DNA from: Chromatiales bacterium | Lineage (GTDB): Bacteria; Pseudomonadota; Gammaproteobacteria; Thiohalospirales; Thiohalospiraceae | Reading direction: 5' to 3' | Assembly (NCBI GenBank): GCA_026982395.1 | Contig: JALSHD010000001.1 | Location: 1-35,733, forward strand | DNA length: 35,733 bases | In this document: positions 9,547 through 17,108 of the stretch, piece after piece | Position numbering within the stretch: position 1 is the stretch's first letter | How the letters are laid out: the number at the start of each line of letters is the position of its first letter | Translations under genes and position numbers: made by a program | The notes under the pieces: model-generated | Database searches by the model: none | The model's input: only the letters and a program-made list of their open reading frames with translations | Told to the model about the DNA's origin: nothing

Positions 9547-12318
9547 CTAAAAGCTGTTCCCCAGGCTCAGATAGAAGCGGTCACCTCCACCGGTATCAAA
9601 ACCGTGGGCGTAACCGATCCGCAAACGCAGATTCATCAAATAAAACAGATTGACATCGGATAGCAGCTCAATACCTGCACCGGTAAAATAGCTGTCGGGG
9701 GAACTGCCCTGTTCCCATGCCGTACCACTATCGATAAACAATTTCCCGGACCATTGCTGCAAGCCGGCCGGTAGCGCCATCCAGCTTCTCTCAACCCGTT
9801 TGAGAGGAAAGCGCCACTCCAGACTCGCCAGTTGCATACGCCGCCCCTGCAGTGAGGCCAGGCTGGCGGGGTAACCACGCAAGGCAAAGTCACGCCGATT
9901 CAGGCGTGGACCGCTTGTTGTTGTCTCATCCAGCCCCTCTCCTGTTTCCCCCCCCAGCCGGAACGGTTTTGGTTGCTCGGTTCCCCAGCCCAGCGCCAAG
10001 CGTAAAGCCATCACATGCTGGCTGCCAAGGAGAATATACTCACGCCAGTCGGCTACAAATGTGTTACCGCTGTAGTCTCCTCCAAAAAAATCACTGTTCT
10101 CGATAACCAGATTAATGCGGCGGCCATCGCTGCGACTAATAGAGTTGGTAAACAATCTGCTATTGTCAAACAGCAGCATGCCACCCAGCAGGTTGTCGCG
10201 GCTGGCTGGCTGTCCGTTAAGCAAATCCGCATGCCAGATATCACGTTCTTCCTCGGTCACCACACCCAGTTTCAGGTTCCAGCGATAGTCCAGTCGGCTG
10301 AAAGGAAACGAAACATCCGCTTGCAGAAAATCCCGTCGGCGGCTGCGCACCAAACCTGCCTCGCTATCATAAAAATAATTGTTGTAACGGCTGGCAACCA
10401 GGGAAAAACGGTTGCTGTACCTGTAGCCGATCAACCCCAGCAGGCTATCTGTTTCGGACTCCCAGGCAACATTCAGCGTATAGCCATGGGTGCCCAGTGC
10501 ATCCTGACCCGAAGTTAGAAAACCCAGTTCTGTTACATCGGGAGAAAGCACCAGATGCGGAAACCAGTGCCGAGGCCTGAGGCTGGACCAGGGAGAGTAT
10601 GCCGAAGACGTTATCTCCTGCTCTTCCACTTCAACTGCCGGCTGCACCTTTGTTTCAGACACGCCAACCGACAATGGTGTGGAAAGGGGTGCATCCAGCC
10701 TGTACAACTGCTGACCATCAACACCGAAGTTCAAATAGTAGATCGCACCATCACGGCTTCCCTGGCTGGGATAAAACGCCCCTCCTTCCACCCGGGTCAA
10801 AGTGGTCACGGCACCCTTTTGCAGATCCATCCGCCGTAAATTATATATTCCCCCATGATCGGAAATGAACAGAACATAATGACCGTCAGGAGTATATTGG
10901 GGCTGCCCCACCACCGAGCCATCAGCTACCAGCGTCTGCCAGCTCCCCAACAGCAAATCGAAATGCTGCAGTGACCACCCCTCACCGCGGCGCCACCTGG
11001 CTGCGATGATCCTGCGCCCATCGGGTGACCAGTCCGGCAGGGAAATCTGCTCATTCCGGCTGCTCTGCCACAGTTGACGAATCGTACGGCCTGCACTGTC
11101 CAGTAACAGTAATTGGGGGCCGTCCGGGGTTGCCTTTACCGCAACGATGCTCTGACCATCCGGACTCCAGCTTGCCCACTGAATGCGCTCACAGCGGCTC
11201 AGGCGCTGCAGATGGCCGGTAGCGTTTTGATAATGGTACAGATCGTAATAGATATTGTATTCGTCACAAATCTCCGGCTGGGTAATCAGCACCCCGGCCT
11301 GCTCATGCACATCCATCCGCGCCTGTTTGCGCAGTTCAACCAGCGCAGCCCGCCGGTCGTTTTTCCACTGCATCAGTCGCGGCTGCCGGTAGCCGTCATC
11401 GTGAATAAAATAGACGCTGCCGTCCGCCATGGCACGCACCATCCCCCCATAGTCACCCTGCGAAACCAGCATTTCACCCATTGACAGCCCGGCAGCTCGA
11501 ACTCCCTCCAGTTGTAGTTCAAACTCCTTTTTCAGGTAACGTTCAAACTCCAGCCAAAGCTGATCAAGAGTTTTTCCAAAAAAGCACCTTGGATTACTGT
11601 AGATACGAAACGGAATCAGATTGTCACTGTATTCGTCAATCCATTGATTGATTGCCCTGGCACTGTAAGTCTGCTCGAGATAGTGAAAGAACCAGACGCC
11701 GTACAGATAGTTGGCCGTACCTCCCGGCCAGCTGCGCATCGGCAGGTTGATCTGACGCAGGGGTTTCAGGCCACGCGCAACCTCCATGCGCATCAACATT
11801 CGGTAGTAGGCGCTCTGACCCCGTCCGTAACCAGCTTCGTAGTCTGTCTCAGCGTAGGTTGCCAACCCCTCGGTGATCCAGGCTGGCTGGAACAGGTTGG
11901 GAAACAGCAGAAGATCCCGGCCGAAAAGCCGACGCAGGAAAGCCGGCACACCGGATACCCTGTCCAGATGCAGTACATGGGCATATTCATGAACAAACAG
12001 CATCTCCAGCCAGTCATCACTATCTTCCAGACCACGAACATCATTCGGAATGGAAAGATAAAGCAACATCCGGTCAAACGGAACCACTGAAGCCATTCCG
12101 TTGGGCAACCCGGACTCGTCGGACAGCACCACTTCTGTGCGCTCCTGCGGTTGCCACTCAAGTTCGCGGACAAGCCGTTGATGAACCCGCTCGGCAATCT
12201 TTGCCATATCTGCGGCAAATTTCTCCCCTCCGGGAGAAAAATGGATATTGAAATGGGGCGTCTGCAGCGTACGCCAGTCAAGCGCTGGATTGACAGCAAA
12301 AGCGATCTTGCAAAACAA
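9547..12318 (-). CDS. Outer-membrane metallopeptidase-like protein: gluzincin, TolB-type propeller and beta-barrel
   Basis: A 923-codon frame with three parts. Residues about 10-270 resemble peptidase MA-like gluzincins: the HEYAH zinc motif is at 110-114 and the third ligand glutamate at 150 in WITEGLATYAE. Residues about 380-570 carry TolB-like blades (WSPDGQSIVA, WSPDGRRIIA, YTPDGHYVLF). Residues about 600-923 look like a BamA/surface-antigen type beta-barrel and end in phenylalanine, as outer-membrane proteins do. The start is unsettled. 12318 is a TTG with no ribosome site, but the frame continues upstream as a hydrophobic signal-peptide-like stretch (GRFLFFSLAVLFCKIAFA), and an ATG at about 12353 is out of frame by one base in a run of six G. 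The function is not known; envelope proteolysis or peptide handling is an inference. Confidence 0.8.
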   Translation of the reverse strand: MFCKIAFAVNPALDWRTLQTPHFNIHFSPGGEKFAADMAKIAERVHQRLVRELEWQPQERTEVVLSDESGLPNGMASVVPFDRMLLYLSIPNDVRGLEDSDDWLEMLFVHEYAHVLHLDRVSGVPAFLRRLFGRDLLLFPNLFQPAWITEGLATYAETDYEAGYGRGQSAYYRMLMRMEVARGLKPLRQINLPMRSWPGGTANYLYGVWFFHYLEQTYSARAINQWIDEYSDNLIPFRIYSNPRCFFGKTLDQLWLEFERYLKKEFELQLEGVRAAGLSMGEMLVSQGDYGGMVRAMADGSVYFIHDDGYRQPRLMQWKNDRRAALVELRKQARMDVHEQAGVLITQPEICDEYNIYYDLYHYQNATGHLQRLSRCERIQWASWSPDGQSIVAVKATPDGPQLLLLDSAGRTIRQLWQSSRNEQISLPDWSPDGRRIIAARWRRGEGWSLQHFDLLLGSWQTLVADGSVVGQPQYTPDGHYVLFISDHGGIYNLRRMDLQKGAVTTLTRVEGGAFYPSQGSRDGAIYYLNFGVDGQQLYRLDAPLSTPLSVGVSETKVQPAVEVEEQEITSSAYSPWSSLRPRHWFPHLVLSPDVTELGFLTSGQDALGTHGYTLNVAWESETDSLLGLIGYRYSNRFSLVASRYNNYFYDSEAGLVRSRRRDFLQADVSFPFSRLDYRWNLKLGVVTEEERDIWHADLLNGQPASRDNLLGGMLLFDNSRLFTNSISRSDGRRINLVIENSDFFGGDYSGNTFVADWREYILLGSQHVMALRLALGWGTEQPKPFRLGGETGEGLDETTTSGPRLNRRDFALRGYPASLASLQGRRMQLASLEWRFPLKRVERSWMALPAGLQQWSGKLFIDSGTAWEQGSSPDSYFTGAGIELLSDVNLFYLMNLRLRIGYAHGFDTGGGDRFYLSLGNSF

Positions 12319-12402
12319 GACCGCCAGAGAAAAAAACAGAAACCTCCCCCCATACCCGTGACTCTGCTTCGCTGAAAAGAAATGACTTTTGTAACTACTC
12401 AG

Positions 12403-13128
12403 CTATTTTTTCTGCTTCAGTATCTGTATCAACCGTTCGGCAGGAACATACCCCGGCACCCGGCGTCCATCCTCCAGAAACAGAGTAGGCGTGGCGTTGA
12501 CACCTAACTTCTGCACCAGCTCCATGTGCTGTTCCACTGGGTTGTCACAGCTTTTTTCCTCTACCTTCTGGCCACTTTTCGCCCGGGTCATCGCCGCTTC
12601 GCGATCCTTTGCGCACCAGACGGAAACTGCCTTTTTGTAGGAGTCAGAGCCGATCCCGGCACGGGGAAACGCCAGATAACGAATCTTGATACCGGCTTTA
12701 TTGTAGTTCTCCATCTCATCATGCAGTTTACGGCAATAGGGGCAGTCGATATCGGTAAAGATGGTTACTGTATGTTTGACCTGCTCGGGAGCATAGACAA
12801 TCATGGACTCCTCACCCAGTTCGTCGATAGCCGCCTTGTACAGTAGCGAACGCCGTTCATCACTGATGTTGCGGCGCTGTGCCACATCAATAAGATCACC
12901 ATCCAGCAAGTAGCGTCCATCCGCACTGACGTAAACCACTTGGGTGCCCAGCACCACCTCGTACAACCCTTTCACTGCGGCAGGCCGGATACTGTCCGGT
13001 TTAGCGTTGCCCTGGGTCATTTTTTCAATGGCCGCCCGGACCGTGGCTTCAGCATCCGTTTCCGCATAAAGCGTGCTGCTGCCAAAAATTGCTGCGGCCA
13101 GGGTCAACAAGATATAAAGTTTTTTCAT
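12403..13128 (-). CDS. dsbC: DsbC, periplasmic thiol:disulfide isomerase
   Basis: Corrects wrongly paired disulfides in periplasmic proteins and is kept reduced by DsbD. The 241-residue precursor has a signal peptide (MKKLYILLTLAAAIFGSSTLYA, cleavage after about residue 22), an N-terminal dimerisation domain, a linker helix, and a thioredoxin-fold domain with CPYC at residues 129-132 (TDIDCPYCRKL). The cis-proline loop reads NATPTLF. A second cysteine pair (WCAKD and KSCDN) corresponds to the structural disulfide of DsbC. It lies between xerD and the large envelope protein on the same strand; xerD-dsbC adjacency is common in Gammaproteobacteria. Confidence 0.95.
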   Translation of the reverse strand: MKKLYILLTLAAAIFGSSTLYAETDAEATVRAAIEKMTQGNAKPDSIRPAAVKGLYEVVLGTQVVYVSADGRYLLDGDLIDVAQRRNISDERRSLLYKAAIDELGEESMIVYAPEQVKHTVTIFTDIDCPYCRKLHDEMENYNKAGIKIRYLAFPRAGIGSDSYKKAVSVWCAKDREAAMTRAKSGQKVEEKSCDNPVEQHMELVQKLGVNATPTLFLEDGRRVPGYVPAERLIQILKQKK

Positions 13129-13183
13129 GGTTTTTTTCTCTGATTAAAGAAACAGAATTTGAGTAGTGAAAAATCTGAAAAGT

Positions 13184-14089
13184 TCATCCTCGCGGGTGAT
13201 GCCGACTATGCAGATCCTGCAACCGGGTGCGGGCGATATGAGTGTAGATCTGGGTGGTAGAGAGATCGCTGTGTCCTAGCAGCATCTGTACCACACGAAG
13301 ATCAGCACCGTGGTTCAGCAGATGGGTGGCAAAAGCATGACGCAATGTGTGCGGAGACAGCTCTGTGCTGATTCCCGCATTGCGAGCATGACGTTTGATA
13401 AGATGCCAGAATGCCTGACGGGTCATGCCACTCCCGCGGTGGGTAACATACAGCTCATCACTCTGATGTCCCCGAATCAGTACCGGCCGACCTTCGGCCA
13501 GATAGCGCTCCAGCCAGGCAAGAGCCTCATCCCCCAATGGAACAAGCCGCTCCTTACCCCCTTTTCCGGTGATCCTTACCACCCCCTGTCGCCTGTTCAA
13601 CTGGCCGATCCGGAGCTTTACCAATTCTGAAACCCGCAGCCCGCTGGCATACATCAACTCCAGCATGGAACGGTCCCGTAAACCAAGAGGAGTATCGATG
13701 TCAGGAGCAGACAACAGCAGCACTACCTCCGATTCAGTCAGACTCCGGGGAATGGACCGAGCAATCCTGGGAGCATCGATACGCGCACTGGGGTCTTCCC
13801 GGAGACGCCCTTCGCGCACCAGATAGCGATAGAAACCATGCACACTGGAGAGCAGACGTGAACTGGAACGGGGTCTTGCTCCCGCCCCAATCCGCGCGGC
13901 CAGATAAGCCAGCAGGGTTTCCCGGCTGACCTCCAGCAGTGAGCTGTGATGGGTATCACGCAGCCAGCGGGCCAGCCCTTGCAGATCGTTTCGATAGGCA
14001 GACAGGGTATTGGCAGTCAACCCCCGCTCCATCCACATGGCATCAAGAAAAGCCTCAATCTCGGACCGATCCGCTTCAATCAGTTTCAT
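13184..14089 (-). CDS. xerD: XerD, site-specific tyrosine recombinase
   Basis: Works with XerC and FtsK at dif to resolve chromosome dimers. The start MKLIEADRSEIEAFLDAMW at 14089 gives 301 residues, the family length; the longer frame to 14224 overlaps the upstream gene without similarity. The N-terminal SAM-like domain (NTLSAYRNDLQGLARWL) is followed by the catalytic domain. The first arginine is in ASGLRVSELVKL, the lysine in GKGGKERLVPLG, the second histidine-arginine box in LSPHTLRHAFATHLL, then LLGHSDLSTTQIYTH with the tyrosine nucleophile. The first 14 bp overlap the end of the upstream alkyltransferase-like gene. The preceding codons of dsbC follow 55 bp downstream. Confidence 0.95.
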   Translation of the reverse strand: MKLIEADRSEIEAFLDAMWMERGLTANTLSAYRNDLQGLARWLRDTHHSSLLEVSRETLLAYLAARIGAGARPRSSSRLLSSVHGFYRYLVREGRLREDPSARIDAPRIARSIPRSLTESEVVLLLSAPDIDTPLGLRDRSMLELMYASGLRVSELVKLRIGQLNRRQGVVRITGKGGKERLVPLGDEALAWLERYLAEGRPVLIRGHQSDELYVTHRGSGMTRQAFWHLIKRHARNAGISTELSPHTLRHAFATHLLNHGADLRVVQMLLGHSDLSTTQIYTHIARTRLQDLHSRHHPRG

Positions 14090-14558
14090 GCGCCAGTAAC
14101 CAACGTTTAACAGAGAGGTTCCGTCCGGAGGTATGGCCGGCATAACCCCCAAGCCCGGAAGCAGAAACAACGCGATGACACGGAACGATGACAGGCAATG
14201 GGTTGGAGCGGCAAGCGTTGCCAACAGCGCGGGGGCTGCTGGTCAGCAGTTCGGCAACTGCACCATAGGTACATCTTTCACCGGCCGGAATAGAGACCAA
14301 AGCCTGCCACACGCGGCGCTGAAACGGCGTGCCCCGCAATTCAACAGGGAGATCAAAGCGGTATCCGGCATTCTCAAAATAGTTACCCAACTGGGCAACC
14401 ACCTCTTTGGCAAGTGACGTATCGGGGGCAAGCGGTTCAGAACCCGAGAAGATATAGTCAATCCCGACGAGAGATTCATCATCAATCTGAATTCCCAGCA
14501 GACAAGAGGGCCGGGGGAAAGGCGCCTCGATGACAGCCTGATATCTACCCAAATCCAT
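14076..14558 (-). CDS. Methylated-DNA--protein-cysteine methyltransferase (Ogt/MGMT family)
   Basis: Suicide repair protein that transfers alkyl groups from O6-alkylguanine or O4-alkylthymine to its own cysteine. The active-site box NPLPVIVPCHRVV is intact, preceded by the DNA-binding helix (GTPFQRRVWQALVSIPAGERCTYG) and the arginine finger region (SSPRAVGNACRSN). I chose the ATG at 14558 (MDLGRYQAVIEAPFPRPS), which has GGAG just before it. A GTG at 14588 is in frame but sits inside the rplS terminator hairpin, so it is unlikely. About 160 residues, with a shorter N-terminal domain than Ada-C. Its end overlaps xerD by 14 bp, implying a small repair/recombination operon. Confidence 0.87.
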   Translation of the reverse strand: MDLGRYQAVIEAPFPRPSCLLGIQIDDESLVGIDYIFSGSEPLAPDTSLAKEVVAQLGNYFENAGYRFDLPVELRGTPFQRRVWQALVSIPAGERCTYGAVAELLTSSPRAVGNACRSNPLPVIVPCHRVVSASGLGGYAGHTSGRNLSVKRWLLAHETD

Positions 14559-14572
14559 TACTCCGTCACAAT

Positions 14573-14607
14573 CAAAAACGGCTCCCACGCCAAAACGCGG
14601 GAGCCGT
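14573..14607 (-). terminator. Intrinsic terminator of the rpsP-rplS operon
   Basis: On the minus strand ACGGCTCCC and GGGAGCCGT form a 9-bp GC-rich stem around a 12-nt loop that can itself pair GC/GC, followed by TTTTTG. It lies 30 bp past the rplS stop codon and just before the alkyltransferase-like start, closing the ribosomal operon. Confidence 0.85.
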
Positions 14608-14637
14608 GCTGTTACATAAAGCCATCAGCGATGGATA

Positions 14638-15312
14638 TCAGGCCTTTTCGCGGCCACCATCCAGTTCGTCCTGCCATACCTTCAGCTCATTCCATTTACC
14701 ATCACGCGCCATTTCAGCCTGCTTTGGCCACGTTTCCGGATCATGAGAGGCAAAGGCACCGCCGGCTTCTGCCAGAATTTCCCGAATCTTTTCCGGGTTT
14801 GCAGCGGCAAGATCGGCGAAACTGCTAAAGCCTGCGTCGTTGAGCAGTCCCGAAATTTTTGGTCCGATACCCTCGATGCGGGTCAGGTCATCAGCAGCTG
14901 CGGCTGGGGCAGCAGGCTTGGTCGTGGCAGCCGCTTTTTTACCGGCTTTGGTGACCGCACTGCTGGCTACCAGTTTTTCCTTGATACGTGCAGCCTTGCC
15001 CCGACGCTCACGCAGATAGTAGAGCTTGGCGCGACGCACATCGCCACGACGCTTGACCTTTATCTCGGCGACCGCCGGACTGTAGGTCTGGAATACTCGC
15101 TCTACCCCTTCCCCGTGTGAAATCTTGCGCACGGTAAAAGCTGAATTCAGGCCACGGTTGCGCTTGGCAATCACTACGCCTTCAAAGGCCTGCAGACGTT
15201 CACGATTACCCTCCTTTACCTTTACCTGTACCACGATGGTATCGCCAGGGCCAAACTCCGGCACTTCACGATTCATCTGTTCCGCTTCCAACTGGTCAAT
15301 GATGTTGCTCAT
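14638..15312 (-). CDS. rplS: Ribosomal protein L19 with C-terminal helix-hairpin-helix extension
   Basis: Residues 1 to about 115 are a normal L19 of the large subunit, which sits at the subunit interface ([20 protein letters not shown], then [19 protein letters not shown], and the basic [25 protein letters not shown]). The protein then continues for about 110 residues: an alanine- and lysine-rich linker (116-142) and a helix-hairpin-helix domain beginning [19 protein letters not shown], followed by a tryptophan-containing tail. Ordinary L19 is about 115 residues, so this one is nearly twice as long. The start at 15312 has a strong ribosome site (GGGAGAG) inside the 3' end of trmD, which it overlaps by 17 bp. 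The reading frame is continuous, so this is a true fusion. Confidence 0.93.
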   Translation of the reverse strand: MSNIIDQLEAEQMNREVPEFGPGDTIVVQVKVKEGNRERLQAFEGVVIAKRNRGLNSAFTVRKISHGEGVERVFQTYSPAVAEIKVKRRGDVRRAKLYYLRERRGKAARIKEKLVASSAVTKAGKKAAATTKPAAPAAAADDLTRIEGIGPKISGLLNDAGFSSFADLAAANPEKIREILAEAGGAFASHDPETWPKQAEMARDGKWNELKVWQDELDGGREKA

Positions 15313-16087
15313 CGTTCTCTCCCGAGACAAGTTCAATTAAATCTTCACTACCCTGCTGCTCGCGAATGTATTCCTGCAACAGGGCACTCTGCTGTTCACT
15401 CAAATTCAGTTTCTCAAGCAGATCAGGGCGCCGCTGCCAAGTGCGTCCCAATGCCTGCTTCTCCCGCCAGCGGCTGATAGCCTGGTGGTCACCGCTAAGC
15501 AGCACCCCGGGCACCCGCTCTCCATCTATCTGTTCCGGCCGGGTATAGTGGGGGCAATCCAGCAACCCCTGGACGAATGAGTCCTGCTGTGCCGACTCCC
15601 GATGCCCCAGAGCCCCCGGCAACAAACGAACTACACCGTCGATAACTACCATTGCCGCCAATTCGCCACCGCTCAGCACGTAGTCGCCGAGGGAGAGTTC
15701 ATAATCCACCTCGGTCTGGATCAGGCGTTCATCAATCCCTTCATAACGGCCGGCAAGCAGAATGATGCGCTCCTGCTGCGCCAACAGTTCAAGGCCCGCC
15801 TGGTCAAGACGCCGCCCCTGGGGTGACATATAAACAACCTGCGCCGGGGTTGCATCCTGTTCCCGCGCCGCCTGTATGGCCTCCCGCAGGGGTTGCAACA
15901 ACATCAGCATCCCCGGTCCGCCACCATAGGGGCGATCATCTACAGTACGATGTTTATCGTGTGTATAGTCACGCGGATTCCAGGTCTCCAGCTGCAGCAG
16001 CCCGGACTGCACTGCCCTGCCTGTTATTCCGTATCCGGTTATTGCATCAAACATTCCCGGAAACAACGTAACAACATCAAACCGCAT
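15296..16087 (-). CDS. trmD: TrmD, tRNA (guanine-37-N1)-methyltransferase
   Basis: Methylates G37 next to the anticodon of tRNAs reading CNN codons, preventing frameshifts. The start [21 protein letters not shown] at 16087 is the family start; 263 residues. SPOUT-fold signatures are visible: [38 protein letters not shown] and [24 protein letters not shown], the last forming the SAM-binding knot. The ATG shares one base with the rimM stop (TAATG), so translation is coupled. The 3' end carries the ribosome site of rplS. Confidence 0.96.
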   Translation of the reverse strand: MRFDVVTLFPGMFDAITGYGITGRAVQSGLLQLETWNPRDYTHDKHRTVDDRPYGGGPGMLMLLQPLREAIQAAREQDATPAQVVYMSPQGRRLDQAGLELLAQQERIILLAGRYEGIDERLIQTEVDYELSLGDYVLSGGELAAMVVIDGVVRLLPGALGHRESAQQDSFVQGLLDCPHYTRPEQIDGERVPGVLLSGDHQAISRWREKQALGRTWQRRPDLLEKLNLSEQQSALLQEYIREQQGSEDLIELVSGENDEQHH

Positions 16088-16599
16088 TAAAACTCCGGAT
16101 CCCAATCCACCCGCATCAGCTGGTGTTCGAGATCGACGTCCACAACCACATCCCCGACAAGAAAGGGGATCAACCGTTCCCGCTCTCCCTGAACCACCAG
16201 CACATCATTGGCGCCGGTCTCCATCAGACTCTTGACCATACCCAACTCTACATCATCGAGGGTGACAACCTTCAGGCCAACCAGATCGGTCCAGTAATAT
16301 TCACCTGCCGCTGTTTCAGGTAGCTGAGAGCGGAAAACAGCAATATCGGCTCCCATCAGAGTAGCGGCCATATCGCGGTCATTACAACCTTCCAGCCGGA
16401 CAACAACACCCTTGCCCTGCTTGCGCCCTTCCGCTACCCGCATCTCGCGCCACTCACCAGCAAGTTTCACCTGCCAGGGGGAGTAGCCGACTATCGCCTC
16501 CCGCGGCTCGGTCCAGGAGTAAACCTTGACCCAGCCGCGGACACCGTACAATCCGGCAATCCGGCCAACAACTATCTTTCGGTCACACTGCTCTGCCAC
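16087..16599 (-). CDS. rimM: RimM, 16S rRNA processing / 30S maturation factor
   Basis: Binds S19 and the 3' domain of 16S rRNA during 30S assembly. The 170-residue protein has the N-terminal beta-barrel ([24 protein letters not shown]) and a C-terminal PRC-barrel ([36 protein letters not shown]). It begins with GTG at 16599; a likely ribosome site, AAGGTG, lies seven to twelve bases upstream. That site is immediately outside a perfect 37-bp inverted repeat that separates it from rpsP, so the hairpin is positioned to influence expression of rimM and the genes after it. Confidence 0.94.
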   Translation of the reverse strand: MAEQCDRKIVVGRIAGLYGVRGWVKVYSWTEPREAIVGYSPWQVKLAGEWREMRVAEGRKQGKGVVVRLEGCNDRDMAATLMGADIAVFRSQLPETAAGEYYWTDLVGLKVVTLDDVELGMVKSLMETGANDVLVVQGERERLIPFLVGDVVVDVDLEHQLMRVDWDPEF

Positions 16600-16613
16600 C
16601 CAACATCACCTTG

Positions 16614-16702
16614 GGAGGCTGTCCGGGAATAAAGAGCCTACTGCGGAAAAATGGTCCAAAATGGATTTTCCGCAGTAGGCTCTTTATTCCCGGACAGCCT
16701 CC
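16614..16702. repeat. Perfect 37-bp inverted repeat (giant hairpin) between rpsP and rimM
   Basis: Left arm 16614-16650 and right arm 16666-16702 are exact reverse complements; the loop is 15 nt and contains a further TCCA/TGGA mini-stem. The arms include GGCTGTCCGGGAATAAAG and its complement. It lies 31 bp after the rpsP stop and 14 bp before the rimM start. No U-run follows on either strand, so it is not a classical intrinsic terminator. A miniature transposon-like insertion or an RNA processing/attenuation hairpin is more likely. I see no clear target duplication. Confidence 0.95.
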
Positions 16703-16733
16703 TGGCAGCGTATCGGACCCGCCGTAAGAAACG

Positions 16734-16994
16734 TTACCCGGCAGCTGTCTGATCAGCCGGATGCTGCTTGATCAGCCTGGCAACACGCTCGGAAGTCTTG
16801 GCGCCCTGCGACAGCCAGTAGTTGATACGCTCCATATCAAGCCGCAGCGTCTCTTCGTTACCCCTGGCGACGGGATTGAAAAACCCCAAACGCTCGATGT
16901 AACGACCGTCACGGCGATTGCGGCTGTCTGTGACGACAACATGATAAAAAGGACGCTTTTTTGCGCCTCCACGAGACATGCGAATGGTTACCAT
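16734..16994 (-). CDS. rpsP: Ribosomal protein S16
   Basis: Small-subunit protein needed for 30S assembly. The 86-residue protein starts [21 protein letters not shown] and contains [23 protein letters not shown] and [19 protein letters not shown], all canonical. It is the first gene of the rpsP-rimM-trmD-rplS operon; a GGAGAG ribosome site precedes the ATG and a promoter lies about 70 bp upstream. Confidence 0.97.
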   Translation of the reverse strand: MVTIRMSRGGAKKRPFYHVVVTDSRNRRDGRYIERLGFFNPVARGNEETLRLDMERINYWLSQGAKTSERVARLIKQHPADQTAAG

Positions 16995-17062
16995 TGCCCG
17001 TATTCTCTCCAGTTAATCTCTGTTATCAGCCGCTGCAAACAACGACCAAGGTTAAACGATTA

Positions 17063-17091
17063 ATTGTACGCAGTTTTGTTGCAATAATCAA
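17063..17091 (-). promoter_or_regulatory. Predicted sigma-70 promoter of the rpsP operon
   Basis: On the minus strand TTGATT (17091-17086), a 17-bp spacer and TACAAT (17068-17063). Spacing is ideal and the -10 matches 5 of 6. It sits between the ffh stop (17109) and the rpsP start (16994), so rpsP can be expressed independently of ffh. Confidence 0.6.
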
Positions 17092-17108
17092 AAACAGCCT
17101 GTTTGCCG

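Noticed and set aside
14559-14588. GTG start at 14588 for the alkyltransferase-like gene
   Set aside because: It lies in the stem of the rplS terminator; ATG 14558 has GGAG immediately upstream.
16614-16702. Intrinsic terminator interpretation of the rpsP-rimM hairpin
   Set aside because: No U-run follows the stem on the operon strand (CAAGGTG follows instead), and the operon continues.
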